Origin: Dryocosmus kuriphilus
Lineage: Eukaryota; Arthropoda; Insecta; Hymenoptera; Cynipidae
Direction: 5' to 3'
Assembly: GCA_038277395.1 (NCBI GenBank)
Contig: CM076189.1
Span: 208,360,011 to 208,424,010, forward strand
Length of the DNA: 64,000 bases
Shown here in pieces: positions 54,965-64,000 of the stretch. The stretch's first letter is position 1, and each line of letters starts with the position of its first letter. The translations under genes and the position numbers were made by a program. The notes under the pieces were generated by a model that worked only from the letters and a program-made list of their open reading frames with translations, made no database searches and was not told the origin of the DNA.

Positions 54965-55095
54965 GTGACTGCACACCCCTTTTTAAACATAGTAGAAACA
55001 AATTAAGACGAGGGAAAGAAAAGGAAGGAAGAGGATTTGGTTCGTTGCCTTCTTTTTACCCTCCTCTTTTTTTTTGTTTTTCTGGTTTGAATTTT
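54965..55095 (+). repeat. Dispersed repeat with inverted partner at 59620-59745
   Basis: AGACGAGGGAAAGAAAAGGA here appears as its complement TCCTTTTCTTTCCCTCGTCT near 59685-59705. The TACCCTCCTCTTTTT and CCTTTTTAAACA segments also match in inverted order. The family is unknown. Confidence 0.5.
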
Positions 55096-55580
55096 TCTAG
55101 AAGCCTTTTCAAGTGTTTATTTTGATTGGTTCAAATTTGATCGGTGAGTTGTTTTTTTACTTAACATAGCTTTCTACTTAAATTTTGATATTGGACGTTA
55201 AAAAGAGTATTTTTGGTTCAGATAATTTCTAAATCTTCTTTATTTAAACTCTCATAGACCTAGATATTGCGTTTTAAAGAAAAAAAACTGTTTTTCATGT
55301 ATAGCCGCCATATTATATCAGCCATTTTGAATTTTGAAAATCTGACTTCAGATTCGTTTTCAGCGACCCTAAAAATCTAAGAAAAATGAATCTTGAGCTA
55401 CCAACAGGATTCCGATATAATTATAATACTTTTATAACATAGTGTGCTATATTGGATCAGCTATTTTGAATTCTGAAAATCTAACTAGAGATTCATGTTC
55501 AGCGACTCAAAAAACCCTAGAATAGGTGATTTAGAATCATCAAAGTGACACAAAACACATGTTTTGAAGGACATTAACTA

Positions 55581-56676
55581 ATCTGTTGATGATCTTTAAC
55601 CCCCAATATCTCGGAAATCAATTGCCAAAATTGTGGGGCTGAAATAGGGCGAAAAAACCTCCCTTTTTGTCACTCTTTCCAAAAACGTCAATTTTCTCAA
55701 AACCCTAACGTAACAGCAAGATTACGCTGCCGAATTTGTGTGCAGCGGGTCAAAATACGTAACAGTAGACTACTGCAGTCTGACACGCATGACATTTATT
55801 TTTTCGTGGGTCTGTGTAATGCTTCAAAGAAATATTAAACTGAATTACATTCCTAACTATTCTTTTTCTTCTCTTTATTTCGACGGTTGGTACATTTAGT
55901 AATTTGGTCGTAGCACTTTGTTTTATATTTATAAAAGTTGCAGACTTTATCTTCATTCTTACCTCGCTTTGTTCTCTTCTTCAATCTCATAACCCAGTTT
56001 TTATTTAATGTCGCAATGAAAACCTACCTCGAGTTATATTTAATGCCTTTTTAGTTTCATCCGAATTTTAAGATCAGCGTAAAGTAATTCCCAATTGGCA
56101 ACATAAAATTTATCTGCTTTGAATATATATCAAGTCATGTATCTTTTTCTCCTCTCTTCATTTTGTACATTTATTGACGTTTTTTGCAGTAGCAAAATCA
56201 GTCTCGAGGTACATTTTCCATAATCCTGTATGCGCTAAGCTGTGAGCAAACAGAATTTGTGGGAGGATAGAGCGACATAATTTCGCTAGAGACAATTTAC
56301 CAGTACCATTCTAATACAAACAAGAGCGGCGACCGAAAGCCTAGTAAAACAGGCTAAACTTGCGTCATAAACAAGCGGACTATTATTAGTGGTAGTTTCA
56401 TGGACTAAATCCTGTAACTACGTTTCCATGTTTATCATTGAAATGGGACATTAGAACCAACCAAATGTGTCTTCTTATTTATCCACAATTTGTGCAATCA
56501 AGTTTTTGCTTAAGTTTTGCAATAAATCTTCGTAAAGTTTGGGAAATAATATCCCAAGCTTTATTTGTAATATTTAATCCATTTCAATACAGGGAATATT
56601 CTAAGGAAAATTGACCATTACCTAAAACTTATGTAAGTCAATATAAAATGTATGTCAACTGACTGTGAGCAAAAAC
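55581..56676. other. Intron, no gene
   Basis: Moderate-complexity sequence. A minus-strand frame at 55750-55956 is open for 68 codons, with no domain. I see no exon, RNA gene or repeat with another copy in the window. Confidence 0.45.
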
Positions 56677-57403
56677 AAATTTTATAAACAAATACAGATT
56701 GTCGACCAATTTTCAACCGAAAAATTTCGTTCGTAGTTGTTCGGCTTCCGTTTCCGGCGCTCATAGTAATGGGACGGGTGTGGGAATTTGAGCGATCATT
56801 TTGGCTTCGGAGGTGAATAAGGGTTGTGTGGAGTAAAAAAAAAGGGTTGTGATTAGAGTTATGGCAGTTGGTATGTGGGAGGAATGAGTGGAAGAGTCGC
56901 GGAAGGTGGAAGAAGGGAAAAAGTGAGAAAAAGTGGCGCATGCTGAAGAGTGAGGTTAGGTTCGAAGTTCGTTAGTTAGTTATTTAGTTAGTTAATTTAG
57001 TGGACAGAGAGTAGGGTAGTGAAGTTGTACGACACTGGGGAGACGGATGGTGAGGTAAGGTCTGGTTATTGATAATTACTATTGTCTTTTTGTGTGGAAA
57101 TACTGTGAAGGATGATGGACGGGTGAGGGGAGCGTGGGGAGCGGAGCGAGAGGTTGATAAGTGGCGCGGGAGGCCAGTGGGTAAGGTAGGATTGTAGCAG
57201 GCTACAGGGGTAACAGGCCGATTACGAGGAGACCAAGGCAACAGAAGGCTAGAGGGCCATACGTGCCCAAAGAAGGGAATTACAGACTGAGACCCAGTGT
57301 GCAATGAATAAAGTGGTGAGCCGGGCAAGCGGGACTAGTGGGGGCGACGCAGAGAGGTTAGAGTTTGGTAAGTGTAAGTCTGGTGTGAGAGTCAAATAAG
57401 GCC

Positions 57404-58237
57404 ATGGATAAGGCATTAGATAAGACAAAAGACACAATGGCAAATATTTTCCGAGAGTTAGAGAAGGTAGTGAGTAGAGGGATAGCGGAAGAGAATGAAC
57501 ATGGGAGGGGAACAGAGGGGATAGTCATAAAGATAAAAGATAAATGGAAGAAATGGGAAAAGTGCTGGAAGAAAGAGAAAGAAAAAGTGTGGCAAAAGTT
57601 AGAGAGGCTGGAGGAGGAACAGAGAAAAAAGCAGGAGAGAGGGGAGAAAGGTAATAAGGAAGGTAGAAGAGGGGGTACGTAACTTAGAATGCAGAGCTGA
57701 ACGTCAAGATAATCGTGAGGAAATAGGTAGAGGGGACGGGAAAGAGGGAGATGTGAAGTTGAGAGAGGAGAATGAGAGAATGAAAGTAGAGTACGTGGGT
57801 TAGAAAGGAAAATGGAGGGGTGTGAAAGGGAAAAGAAAAAGAGAAATGTCGTTATAAAAGGATTGCAAGTAGAAAGCGAAACGGGAAAGAAGGAGGTAGA
57901 GAAACTTTTGAGGGACATAGGAGCAAATGTCAGGGTGCAGGACATAAAGGGGGTGGGCAACAAGACAGAAGGAAAAGCGAGGATGTACGTAGTCAAGCTG
58001 GGAAGTGAAGTGGAGAGGAGAGAGGTAATGAGGAAAAAGAAGGTGCTAAGGAGAAGAAAAGAAAGAATTGATGAAGATATGATATGGAGGGAGAGAAGGA
58101 AAAGATGGCTAATTGGAGAGAGGGCTTGGGAGGAGAGGAGAAAAGGGAATAGAGTTGAGTTTGGGAGAGACAGGTTGTGGGTGAATGAGAAGGTGTGGAT
58201 ATGTATGGGACGAAGAGAGAGAATTGAAAATAGGTGA
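57404..58237 (+). pseudogene. LINE B ORF1 (nucleic-acid-binding protein), frameshifted
   Basis: The N-terminal half is a long charged coiled-coil-like stretch (KWKKWEKCWKKEKEKVWQKL, then EEEQRKKQERGEKG). The C-terminal half (57812-58237) has RNVVIKGLQVES, ARMYVVKLGSEVERREVMRK and WRERRKRWLIGERAWEERRK. This fits a LINE ORF1 RNA-binding (RRM-like) fold with a basic tail. The two halves are in different frames: shifts lie near 57660 and 57790, with a TAG in the intermediate frame. The protein would normally coat the LINE RNA. It is inactive here. Confidence 0.7.
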
Positions 58238-58339
58238 GCGGTTTCAAGGTCGAAGGGGAGCAGAGGTGAGTAAGAACAGAGTAGAAGCTCCGCGGTTTGC
58301 GAACTAGATAAGAGGAAGAATGTGGGGAGAAGGGAAAGA

Positions 58340-58480
58340 GAGTGCGAAAAGGGGATTAAAGTAGTTTTTTGGAATGTGCTAGGGATGGATGAAGAAATTG
58401 GAAAGGCTGAGAGAAAGAGCAGGTCATACAGGGTAGAGAAGAGCCAAAATGATTCGTATAAAGGCAAAAGAAAAGTCAGT
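58340..58480 (+). pseudogene. ORF2 remnant: start fused to end by deletion
   Basis: GIKVVFWNV is the conserved beginning of a LINE apurinic-type endonuclease. It is followed at once by GMDEEIGKAERK-like sequence matching GWMKKLEKLRERKG at the end of LINE A ORF2 (41295-41340). The junction falls near 58375-58383. The RT is completely lost. Confidence 0.65.
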
Positions 58481-58767
58481 ATAGTCGCGGATTAATGTAC
58501 CATCAATAGAATGGAAAGGGCGAGATGAAACGGAAGCCCAAGGTCTTGAGCGGCAGTGTGTAGATTTAGATTAGAGATTAAGAAGCTATGTACACATAGG
58601 ATAAGGTAGAAATAAGTATTTGTAAAATTTACGCTGGATGTAAAATGTGATGGTTATGTAAAGACTCTCAAACCCGTAAAAGGGAGAGAGTATAAATAAA
58701 TAAACAAGTAGTTGTCCTTTTTATAAAGAATTTTATAAACAAATTCAGAACTTGACAACTTGTCAAC

Positions 58768-59849
58768 GAATGAGTGTCGGTTTTGCACCAGGAAATCGAC
58801 TTCCAATGACACAGGAACCACCTTATTCATTAGAATCCTATGCTAGGCGATAATATGTTATTTAAATAAATTTGATAAAAAATTGTGATTTTTGGCAGTT
58901 TGTAGCCAATATATTTCGTTTTGTTTTTCAGCAGCACTTGCATGATAATATACCCCTAATGATATTTAATCTATAAGAAATATTCAGAAACAAATTATAA
59001 AATAAAATTTATATAATAGTTTATTTATAACTAACTTGCTAAATGTTTTTGTGAACAATGAAAAACAATAGTCCAGTTTTTTGTTAAATCAGCGTTTGTA
59101 TTCAGTTTAGGATCATTTGAGTATAAATGTTGTACAAACTGAGAAAAATCATAATTTGGTTATAAAAATCGCGAATTTTTAAAATATATTTGTTTTCAAA
59201 ATTAAAAAATTATAGATCACTGATAAAATATCATAAGAGAGCTACATTTTCCAGTTATTTAGAGTTGTCTTCGTTGAAAAAGAGAAAATGTACAGGCTTT
59301 CGAAGAAAAACGACATCCATTCGTTGACAAGTTGATAATTTGCTTATAAAATTAATTTGAAACAAATTTTTTTTAGCTGATAAGTTATCATAAGGAATGA
59401 TTTTACAAGTAATTTAGAATTAATTTCATTGAAAAACTAAACCTGCAGGTAAAAAAATGATGAAAATCTGTATTTGATTATAAACTTTGTTTAAACAACT
59501 CAAAATGGTTATCAGGTACTGAAGCATCGTAAATTGAAATTAAAGGTTGGTGAAAAATAAAAAACCAACTATCCGATCAAACTTGGATAAAAAATTTGAA
59601 AAAAGGTTTTTAGCAAGATTTAAAAAAAGAAAAAACAAATAAAAAGGGAGGGAAAAAAAGGCAACCAAGCAAATACCCTTCCTTCCTTTTCTTTCCCTCG
59701 TCTTCTTTTATTTTTACCCTGTTTAAAAAACCCAGCCAAAAATCAATTACACACATGCCAACGTTTAGGTGATTACGTAACACCCTTATCAAGGCAAGAA
59801 AAACAAAATCAAAACAAAATAAAATTAAATTAAATTAAAATTAAATTAA
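58768..59849. other. AT-rich intron with one dispersed repeat
   Basis: No gene. 59620-59745 is the inverted partner of 54965-55095. 59805-59849 is an (AAATT)n simple run leading into the piggyBac-type MITE. Confidence 0.5.
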
Positions 59850-60169
59850 CCCTTAAATGACACACGTCAAAATAATTACATAAATGCCACATGGGGTACT
59901 TTGGACCCCAGTGTAAAAAAAGTTATTAACTGTTTAATTATTAATACTTTCATTTGAAAAAATTTGTTCACATATACCTTAAAGCCTTTTCTAAAGAATG
60001 ACATGGTATTTAAGCTCACATTTTATTACTGAAGCACCGAAAAAAAATGAAATAAAAATAATTTAAAAAATGCTAGATGGAATTACAGAGTCAACTTCCG
60101 CTGCATAATAAAGAATTTTCATTTAAAAAATAACATGGGGTCTTTTGGAACCCGTGTGTCATTTAAGGG
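59850..60169. mobile_element. piggyBac-type MITE, 320 bp
   Basis: It is flanked by TTAA on both sides (59846-59849 and 60170-60173). Terminal inverted repeats are CCCTTAAATGACACACG and its exact complement. TTAA targets with CCC-starting ends define piggyBac-like elements. Subterminal GGGGTACTTTGGACCCC near 59893 and GGGGTCTTTTGGAACCC near 60137 are further paired motifs. No coding frame. Confidence 0.85.
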
Positions 60170-60218
60170 TTAAAATAAAATAAAATAAAATAAAAATAAA
60201 ATAATAAAAAATAAAAAA

Positions 60219-61476
60219 ATCTGCCCACTGCGCGGGCACATTCTCATCGCGCGCTACGCGCGCGTCTGTTGGCACTCGCGCTTCGCGCTTGATACGTTAT
60301 TTACGGCACTCACGCTTCGCGCTCGATAGATTATTCACCTCGCGCTACGCGCTCGGTGTTTATAGATCGTATAAACCTTTAAATTAAAAATTACAAAAGA
60401 AATTATTTTACTTAAGGCTCTATGGCCCTTATGGAATACATTCTCATCATGACACTCGCGCTTCGCGCTCGATAATTACATTTTTTTAAAACACATTTTG
60501 ATTTTCCAAATCTTCAGAATACAGGATTTCGATTCTTAAAAGTAAAACGATGAGTCTTATAAATAAATTTTGTAGCACTTTCCAAGGTGAACAATTCTGC
60601 TTGTTAATATTTTCTCATATCTTGCATAGTTTTGCTGAAAAGTGGTTTACTTTATATTTCATAACATATTTCACGAATAACTCAAAAACTACGCATCTGA
60701 TCAAAAAAATGATAGAAAACAAATTTGTAGACATTTTTGAGACGAACAACTTTGTTTATTATTATTTTTCCGTATCTTCCATAGTTTGGCGGGAAATTTC
60801 AAATCTTTAATTCTTAATAACGTTTTATCGATTAAAACAAAAACCGTGCATTTTATGAAAAAATCGTTAAAACAAAATTTGTAGATCTTTTTAAATTGAA
60901 CAACTTTGTTTTTCACCATTTTTTGGTGTCTTGAATATTTTGGCAGGAAACCACAGTTTTTTAATATTAATAGCGTTTTCTTGATTAAAACAAAAACCGT
61001 TCATTTTATCAAAAAACGGTTAAGACAAAATTTGTAGATTTTTTTGAGATGAACAATTTTACTTTCTTACGTTTTTTTTTGTATCTCTGACAGTTTAGCC
61101 GGAAAATGGATTTTTTGATTTTGTGAAAACCGTTTTTGATGGATAAAACCATAACCGTTGGTCAAAAACCGCTGGTTAACGAACTCGTCCTTTCTTTTTG
61201 GACCTTAAAGTAGTAGTGTGCCAAAGCGCAATCCAATCCGATTAGTCCTTCGAAAGTTATCGTGGGAACAGACGACGACAACGACAACGACGACAACGAC
61301 GACAACGACAACGACGACAACGACAACGACGACAACGACGACAACGCCAACAGACAGACAGACACGGTCGTAAAAACAATTTTTTCGGATTCAGGAGGTC
61401 TTAAAACGTGGAGATTTCATGAAATCCGCGAAAGTCAAATTTTGCATAAATCTAATACCTTCTCTGATGAGAATGT
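60219..61476 (-). mobile_element. HINE-like element, full copy at the start of a tandem array
   Basis: Hairpin stem with one mismatch (TGCCCACTGCGCGGGCA), a GC-rich block lacking the GAAGTATGAGCGCGCC segment, four internal repeats, a long (GACAAC)n block (61270-61350) and the end GATGAGAATGT. It starts right after an (AAAAT)n run next to the piggyBac MITE. Confidence 0.75.
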
Positions 61477-61484
61477 AAAAAATT

Positions 61485-62460
61485 GGTAAAGTTTTTTAGT
61501 GATTTTCCAAATTTCACAATAGAGGATTTCGATTCTTAAAAGTAAAACGATGAGTCTTATAAATAAATTTTGTAGCTCTTTCCAAGGTGAACAATTCTGC
61601 TTGTTAATATTTTCTCATATCTGGCATAGTTTTGCTGAAAAGTGGTTTTCTTTATATTTCATAACATATTTCACGAATAACTCAAAAAATACGCGTCTGC
61701 TCAAAAAAATGGTAGAGAGCAAATTTGTAGATCTGTTTGAGGTGAACAACTTTTTTCTTATTATTTTTCCGTATCCTTCATAGTTTGGCGGGAAATTTGA
61801 AATTTTTAATTTTTAATAACGTTTTATCGATTAAAACAAAAACCGCGCCTTTTGTCAAAAAATGGTTGCAACAAAACTTGTAGATCTTTTTAAATTGAAC
61901 AACTTTGTTCTTTGCCATTCTTTTGTATCTTGAATATTTTGGCGGGAAACCACAGTTTTTTAATTTTAAGAGCGTTTTCTTGATTAAAACAAAAACCGTT
62001 CATTTTATCGAAAAACGGTTAAGACAAAATTTGTAGATTTTTTTGAGAGGAACAATTTTACTTTCTTACGTTTTTTTTGTATCTCTCATAGTTTAGTCGG
62101 AAAATGAATTTCTTGATTTTGTGTAAACCGTTTTTTTGATGGATAAAACCATAACCGTTGGTCAAAAACCGCTGGTTAACGAACTCGTCCTTTCTTTTTG
62201 GACCTTAAAGTAGTGTGCCAAAGCGCAATCCAATCCGATTAGTCCTTCGAAAGTTATCGTGGGAACAGACGACAACGACAACAACGACGACAACGACGAC
62301 AACGACAACGACGACAACGACAACGACGACAACGCCAACAGACAGACACGGTCGTAAAAACCATTTTTTCGGATTCAGCAGGTCTCAAAACGTGGAGATT
62401 TCATGAAATCCGCGAAAGTCAAGTTTTGCATAAATCTGATACTTTCTCTGATGAGAATGT
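61485..62460 (-). mobile_element. HINE-like element, copy lacking the hairpin end
   Basis: It joins directly to the previous copy and starts at the ATTGGTAAAGTTTTTTAGTG point, so the first ~330 bp (hairpin and GC-rich block) are missing. The four internal repeats, a (GACAAC)n block (62265-62340) and the end GATGAGAATGT are present. The join suggests tandem duplication with loss, not independent insertion. Confidence 0.7.
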
Positions 62461-62573
62461 AAAAATTGCATTTTTCAGCCAAACTGTGTAAAAAATGAAG
62501 AAATTTACGCTCTAGATATAATTTCATTGATTGGCGAGCGCGAGAAACGTGATGAGAATGCGGCTGAGTAGCG
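62461..62573 (+). repeat. HINE-like end extension, inverted terminal piece
   Basis: GGCGAGCGCGAGAAACGTGA followed by TGAGAATGCGGCTGAGTAGC and GGGCAGATTTTT is an inverted version of the family's hairpin-side end. It matches the extension at 43301-43418. The hairpin itself is not intact here. Confidence 0.55.
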
Positions 62574-62589
62574 GGCAGATTTTTCAATA

Positions 62590-63399
62590 ACTATCCAATC
62601 CGATTAGTCGCTGAAAAGTGGTTTTCTTTGTATTTCATAACATATTTCACGAATAACTCAAAAACTATGCATCTGATCAAAAAAATGATAGAGACAATTT
62701 TATAGATCTTTTTGAGGCGAACAACTTTTTTTAACATTATTTTTCTGTATCTTGCATACTTCGGCGGAAAATTTAAGAACCTTGATTTTTAATAACGTTT
62801 TATCGATTAAAACAAAAACCGTGCATTTTATGAAAAAAGGGTTAAAACAAAATTTGTAGATCTTTTTAAATTGAACAACTTTGTTCTTTACCATTTTTTT
62901 GTATCTTGAATATTTTGGCGGGAAACCACAGTTTTTAAATTTTAATAGGGCTTTCTTGATTAAAACAAAAACCGTTCATTTTATCAAAAAACGGTTAAGA
63001 CAAAATTTGTAGATTTTTTTGAGATGAACAATTTTACTTTCTTACGTTTTTTTTTGTATCTCTCATAGTTTAGCCGGAAAATGAATTTTTTTATTTTGTG
63101 AAAACAGTTTTTGATGGATAAAACCATAACCGTTGGTCAAAAACCGCTGGTTAACGAACTCGTCCTTTCTTTTTGGACCTTAAAGAAGTGTGCCAAAGCG
63201 TAATCCAATCCGATTGGTCCTTCGAAAGTTATCGTGGGAACAGACGACAACGACAACGACAACGACGACAACGCCAACAGACAGACACGGTCGTAAAAAC
63301 CATTTTTTCGGATTCAGCAGGTCTCAAAACGTGGAGATTTCATGAAATCCGCGAAAGTCAAATTTTTCATAAATCTAATACTTTCTCTGATGAGAATGT
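62590..63399 (-). mobile_element. HINE-like element, truncated copy
   Basis: It starts inside the first internal repeat (GCTGAAAAGTGGTTTTCTTT), has the remaining repeats, a short (GACAAC)n block (63243-63280) and the end GATGAGAATGT. Only about 18 bp separate it from the next copy. Confidence 0.7.
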
Positions 63400-63416
63400 A
63401 AAAATAAAATAAAAAA

Positions 63417-64000
63417 ATCTGCCCGCTGCGCGGGCACATTCTCATCGCGCGCTACGCGCGCCGCGCTTCACGCGAAGTATGAGCGCGCCTAGGTCGCGCG
63501 TCTGTTGGCACTCGCGCTTCGCGCTCGACATTTGACTCGCGCTTCGCGCTCGATACGTTATTTACGGCACTCACGCTTCGCGCTCGATAGATTATTCACC
63601 TCGCGCTACGCGCTCGGTGTTTATAGATCGTATAAACCTTTAAATTAGAAATTACAAAAGAAATTATTTTACTTAAGGCTCTATCGTCCTTAAGGAATAC
63701 ATTCTCATCATGGACACTCGCGCTTCGCGCTCGATAATTACGTTTCTTTAAAACACATTATAGATTGGTAAAGCTCTTTTTGATTTTCCAAATTTTTACA
63801 ATACAGTATTTCGATTCTTAAAAGTAAAACGATGAGTCTTATAAATAAATTTTGTAGCTATTTCCAAGGTGAACAATTCTGCTTGTTAATATTTTCTCAT
63901 ATCTTGCACAGTTTTGCTGAAAAGTGGTTTTCTTTATATTTCATAACATATTTCACGAATAACTCAAAAACTACGCGTCTGATCAAAAAAATGATAGAGA
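63417..64000 (-). mobile_element. HINE-like element, running off the window
   Basis: It begins ATCTGCCCGCTGCGCGGGCA, with a perfect 7-bp hairpin stem. It has the fullest GC-rich block in the window (five CGCGCTTCGCGCTCG-type motifs) and runs into the first internal repeat at the window end. Confidence 0.75.

Larger units (their letters stand above)
53090..55580. repeat. Inverted repeat pair around a HINE-like insertion
   Basis: 53090-53380 is the reverse complement of about 55300-55580. Shared landmarks are CAAAACATGTGTTTTG, ACACGAATCTGAAGTCA (and its complement), and ATGGCTGATCCAATATGGCG/GCCGCCATATTATATCAGCC. Within each arm there is also a direct repetition of the GAACACGAATCTGAAGTC unit, and a further unit follows the HINE-like element at 54604-54720. 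It is probably a tandemly repeated intronic element with an inversion. Confidence 0.6.
56722..58727 (+). mobile_element. LINE B: same family as LINE A, with internal deletion of ORF2
   Basis: It has a 5' UTR (about 56722-57403), a frameshifted ORF1 (57404-58237), the first codons of ORF2 (KVVFWNV, start of the endonuclease, about 58350-58373), then directly the very end of ORF2 and the 3' UTR (ACTCTCAAACCCGTAAAAGG). It therefore has both element ends but lacks about 3 kb or more of ORF2. Direct repeats of about 40 bp flank it (56677-56715 and 58728-58767; shared TTTTATAAACAAAT and TCAAC). Reverse-strand frames (57358-58467) are shadows of the purine-rich coding strand. Confidence 0.8.
44242..64000 (-). 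other. Dystrophin intron, at least 19.8 kb, running off the window
   Basis: This is everything upstream of the first visible exon. It enters the exon in phase 2 (two bases of the codon before the intron, one after). No other exon was found. Contents are annotated individually and are nearly all mobile DNA. Confidence 0.75.

Noticed and set aside
57358..58467. 369-residue frame on the minus strand
   Set aside because: It is the reverse of LINE B ORF1, again produced by purine bias.
47354..63964. Repeated ~80-residue frames starting MSLINKFCSSFQGEQFC
   Set aside because: They are the first internal ~150-bp repeat of the HINE-like element read in one frame; homologous repeats in the same element are not open in that frame.

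Overview
This window is insect nuclear DNA, probably from a hymenopteran with a large, repeat-rich genome. It is AT-rich and intron-dominated. It carries LINEs of a type I associate with ant and wasp genomes, a Penelope-like element, Tc1/mariner, hAT and piggyBac-type elements, and a high-copy family with GC-rich hairpins. The order assignment is inference.

One host gene can be recognised: the dystrophin gene (Dys) on the minus strand. Three coding exons are visible at 44097-44241, 24795-24918 and 9374-9540, in transcription order. Their splice sites and reading phases join without a break into about 145 residues of the distal spectrin-repeat rod. They align with the human dystrophin rod just before the WW/cysteine-rich region. 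The two introns are about 19.2 kb and 15.3 kb, and everything else in the window is intronic. Inside the 19.2 kb intron, 34273-34392 encodes a 40-codon minus-strand open exon. It has its own ATG, an in-frame upstream stop and a GTGAGT donor in the phase needed to join the next Dys exon. It is a candidate first exon for a short isoform, comparable in position to vertebrate Dp116 or fly Dp117.

Layout: 1-9.3 kb holds nested hAT-like DNA, two tRNA-derived SINE pieces and a 5S-rRNA-like fragment split by a MITE with an 8-bp target duplication. 9.4-24.8 kb is the smaller Dys intron, with a foldback element carrying a nested pogo-like element, a decayed LINE and MITEs. 24.9-44.1 kb is the larger intron. 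It holds a long hairpin, a foldback with tandem-repeat arms, a head-to-head pair of Penelope-like copies with hammerhead-ribozyme motifs, the candidate short-isoform exon, a tandem array of tRNA-like genes, a palindromic Tc1-type MITE and a LINE flanked by long direct repeats. 44.2-64 kb is part of the next intron and is dominated by a ~1.25 kb element family (called HINE-like here). It also contains an intact rosa-type (DD41D) mariner, an internally deleted LINE and a piggyBac-type MITE.

The most unusual items are: (i) the tRNA-like array (period 366 bp, A/B variants, one inverted unit, 16-bp direct repeats at both outer edges); (ii) the HINE-like family, whose subterminal inverted repeats, end hairpin, internal ~150-bp repeats and microsatellite recall DINE-1/Helentron-derived elements, with one copy stopping about 12 nt from a Dys splice donor; (iii) hammerhead motifs in Penelope-derived palindromes; and (iv) the candidate alternative Dys first exon.
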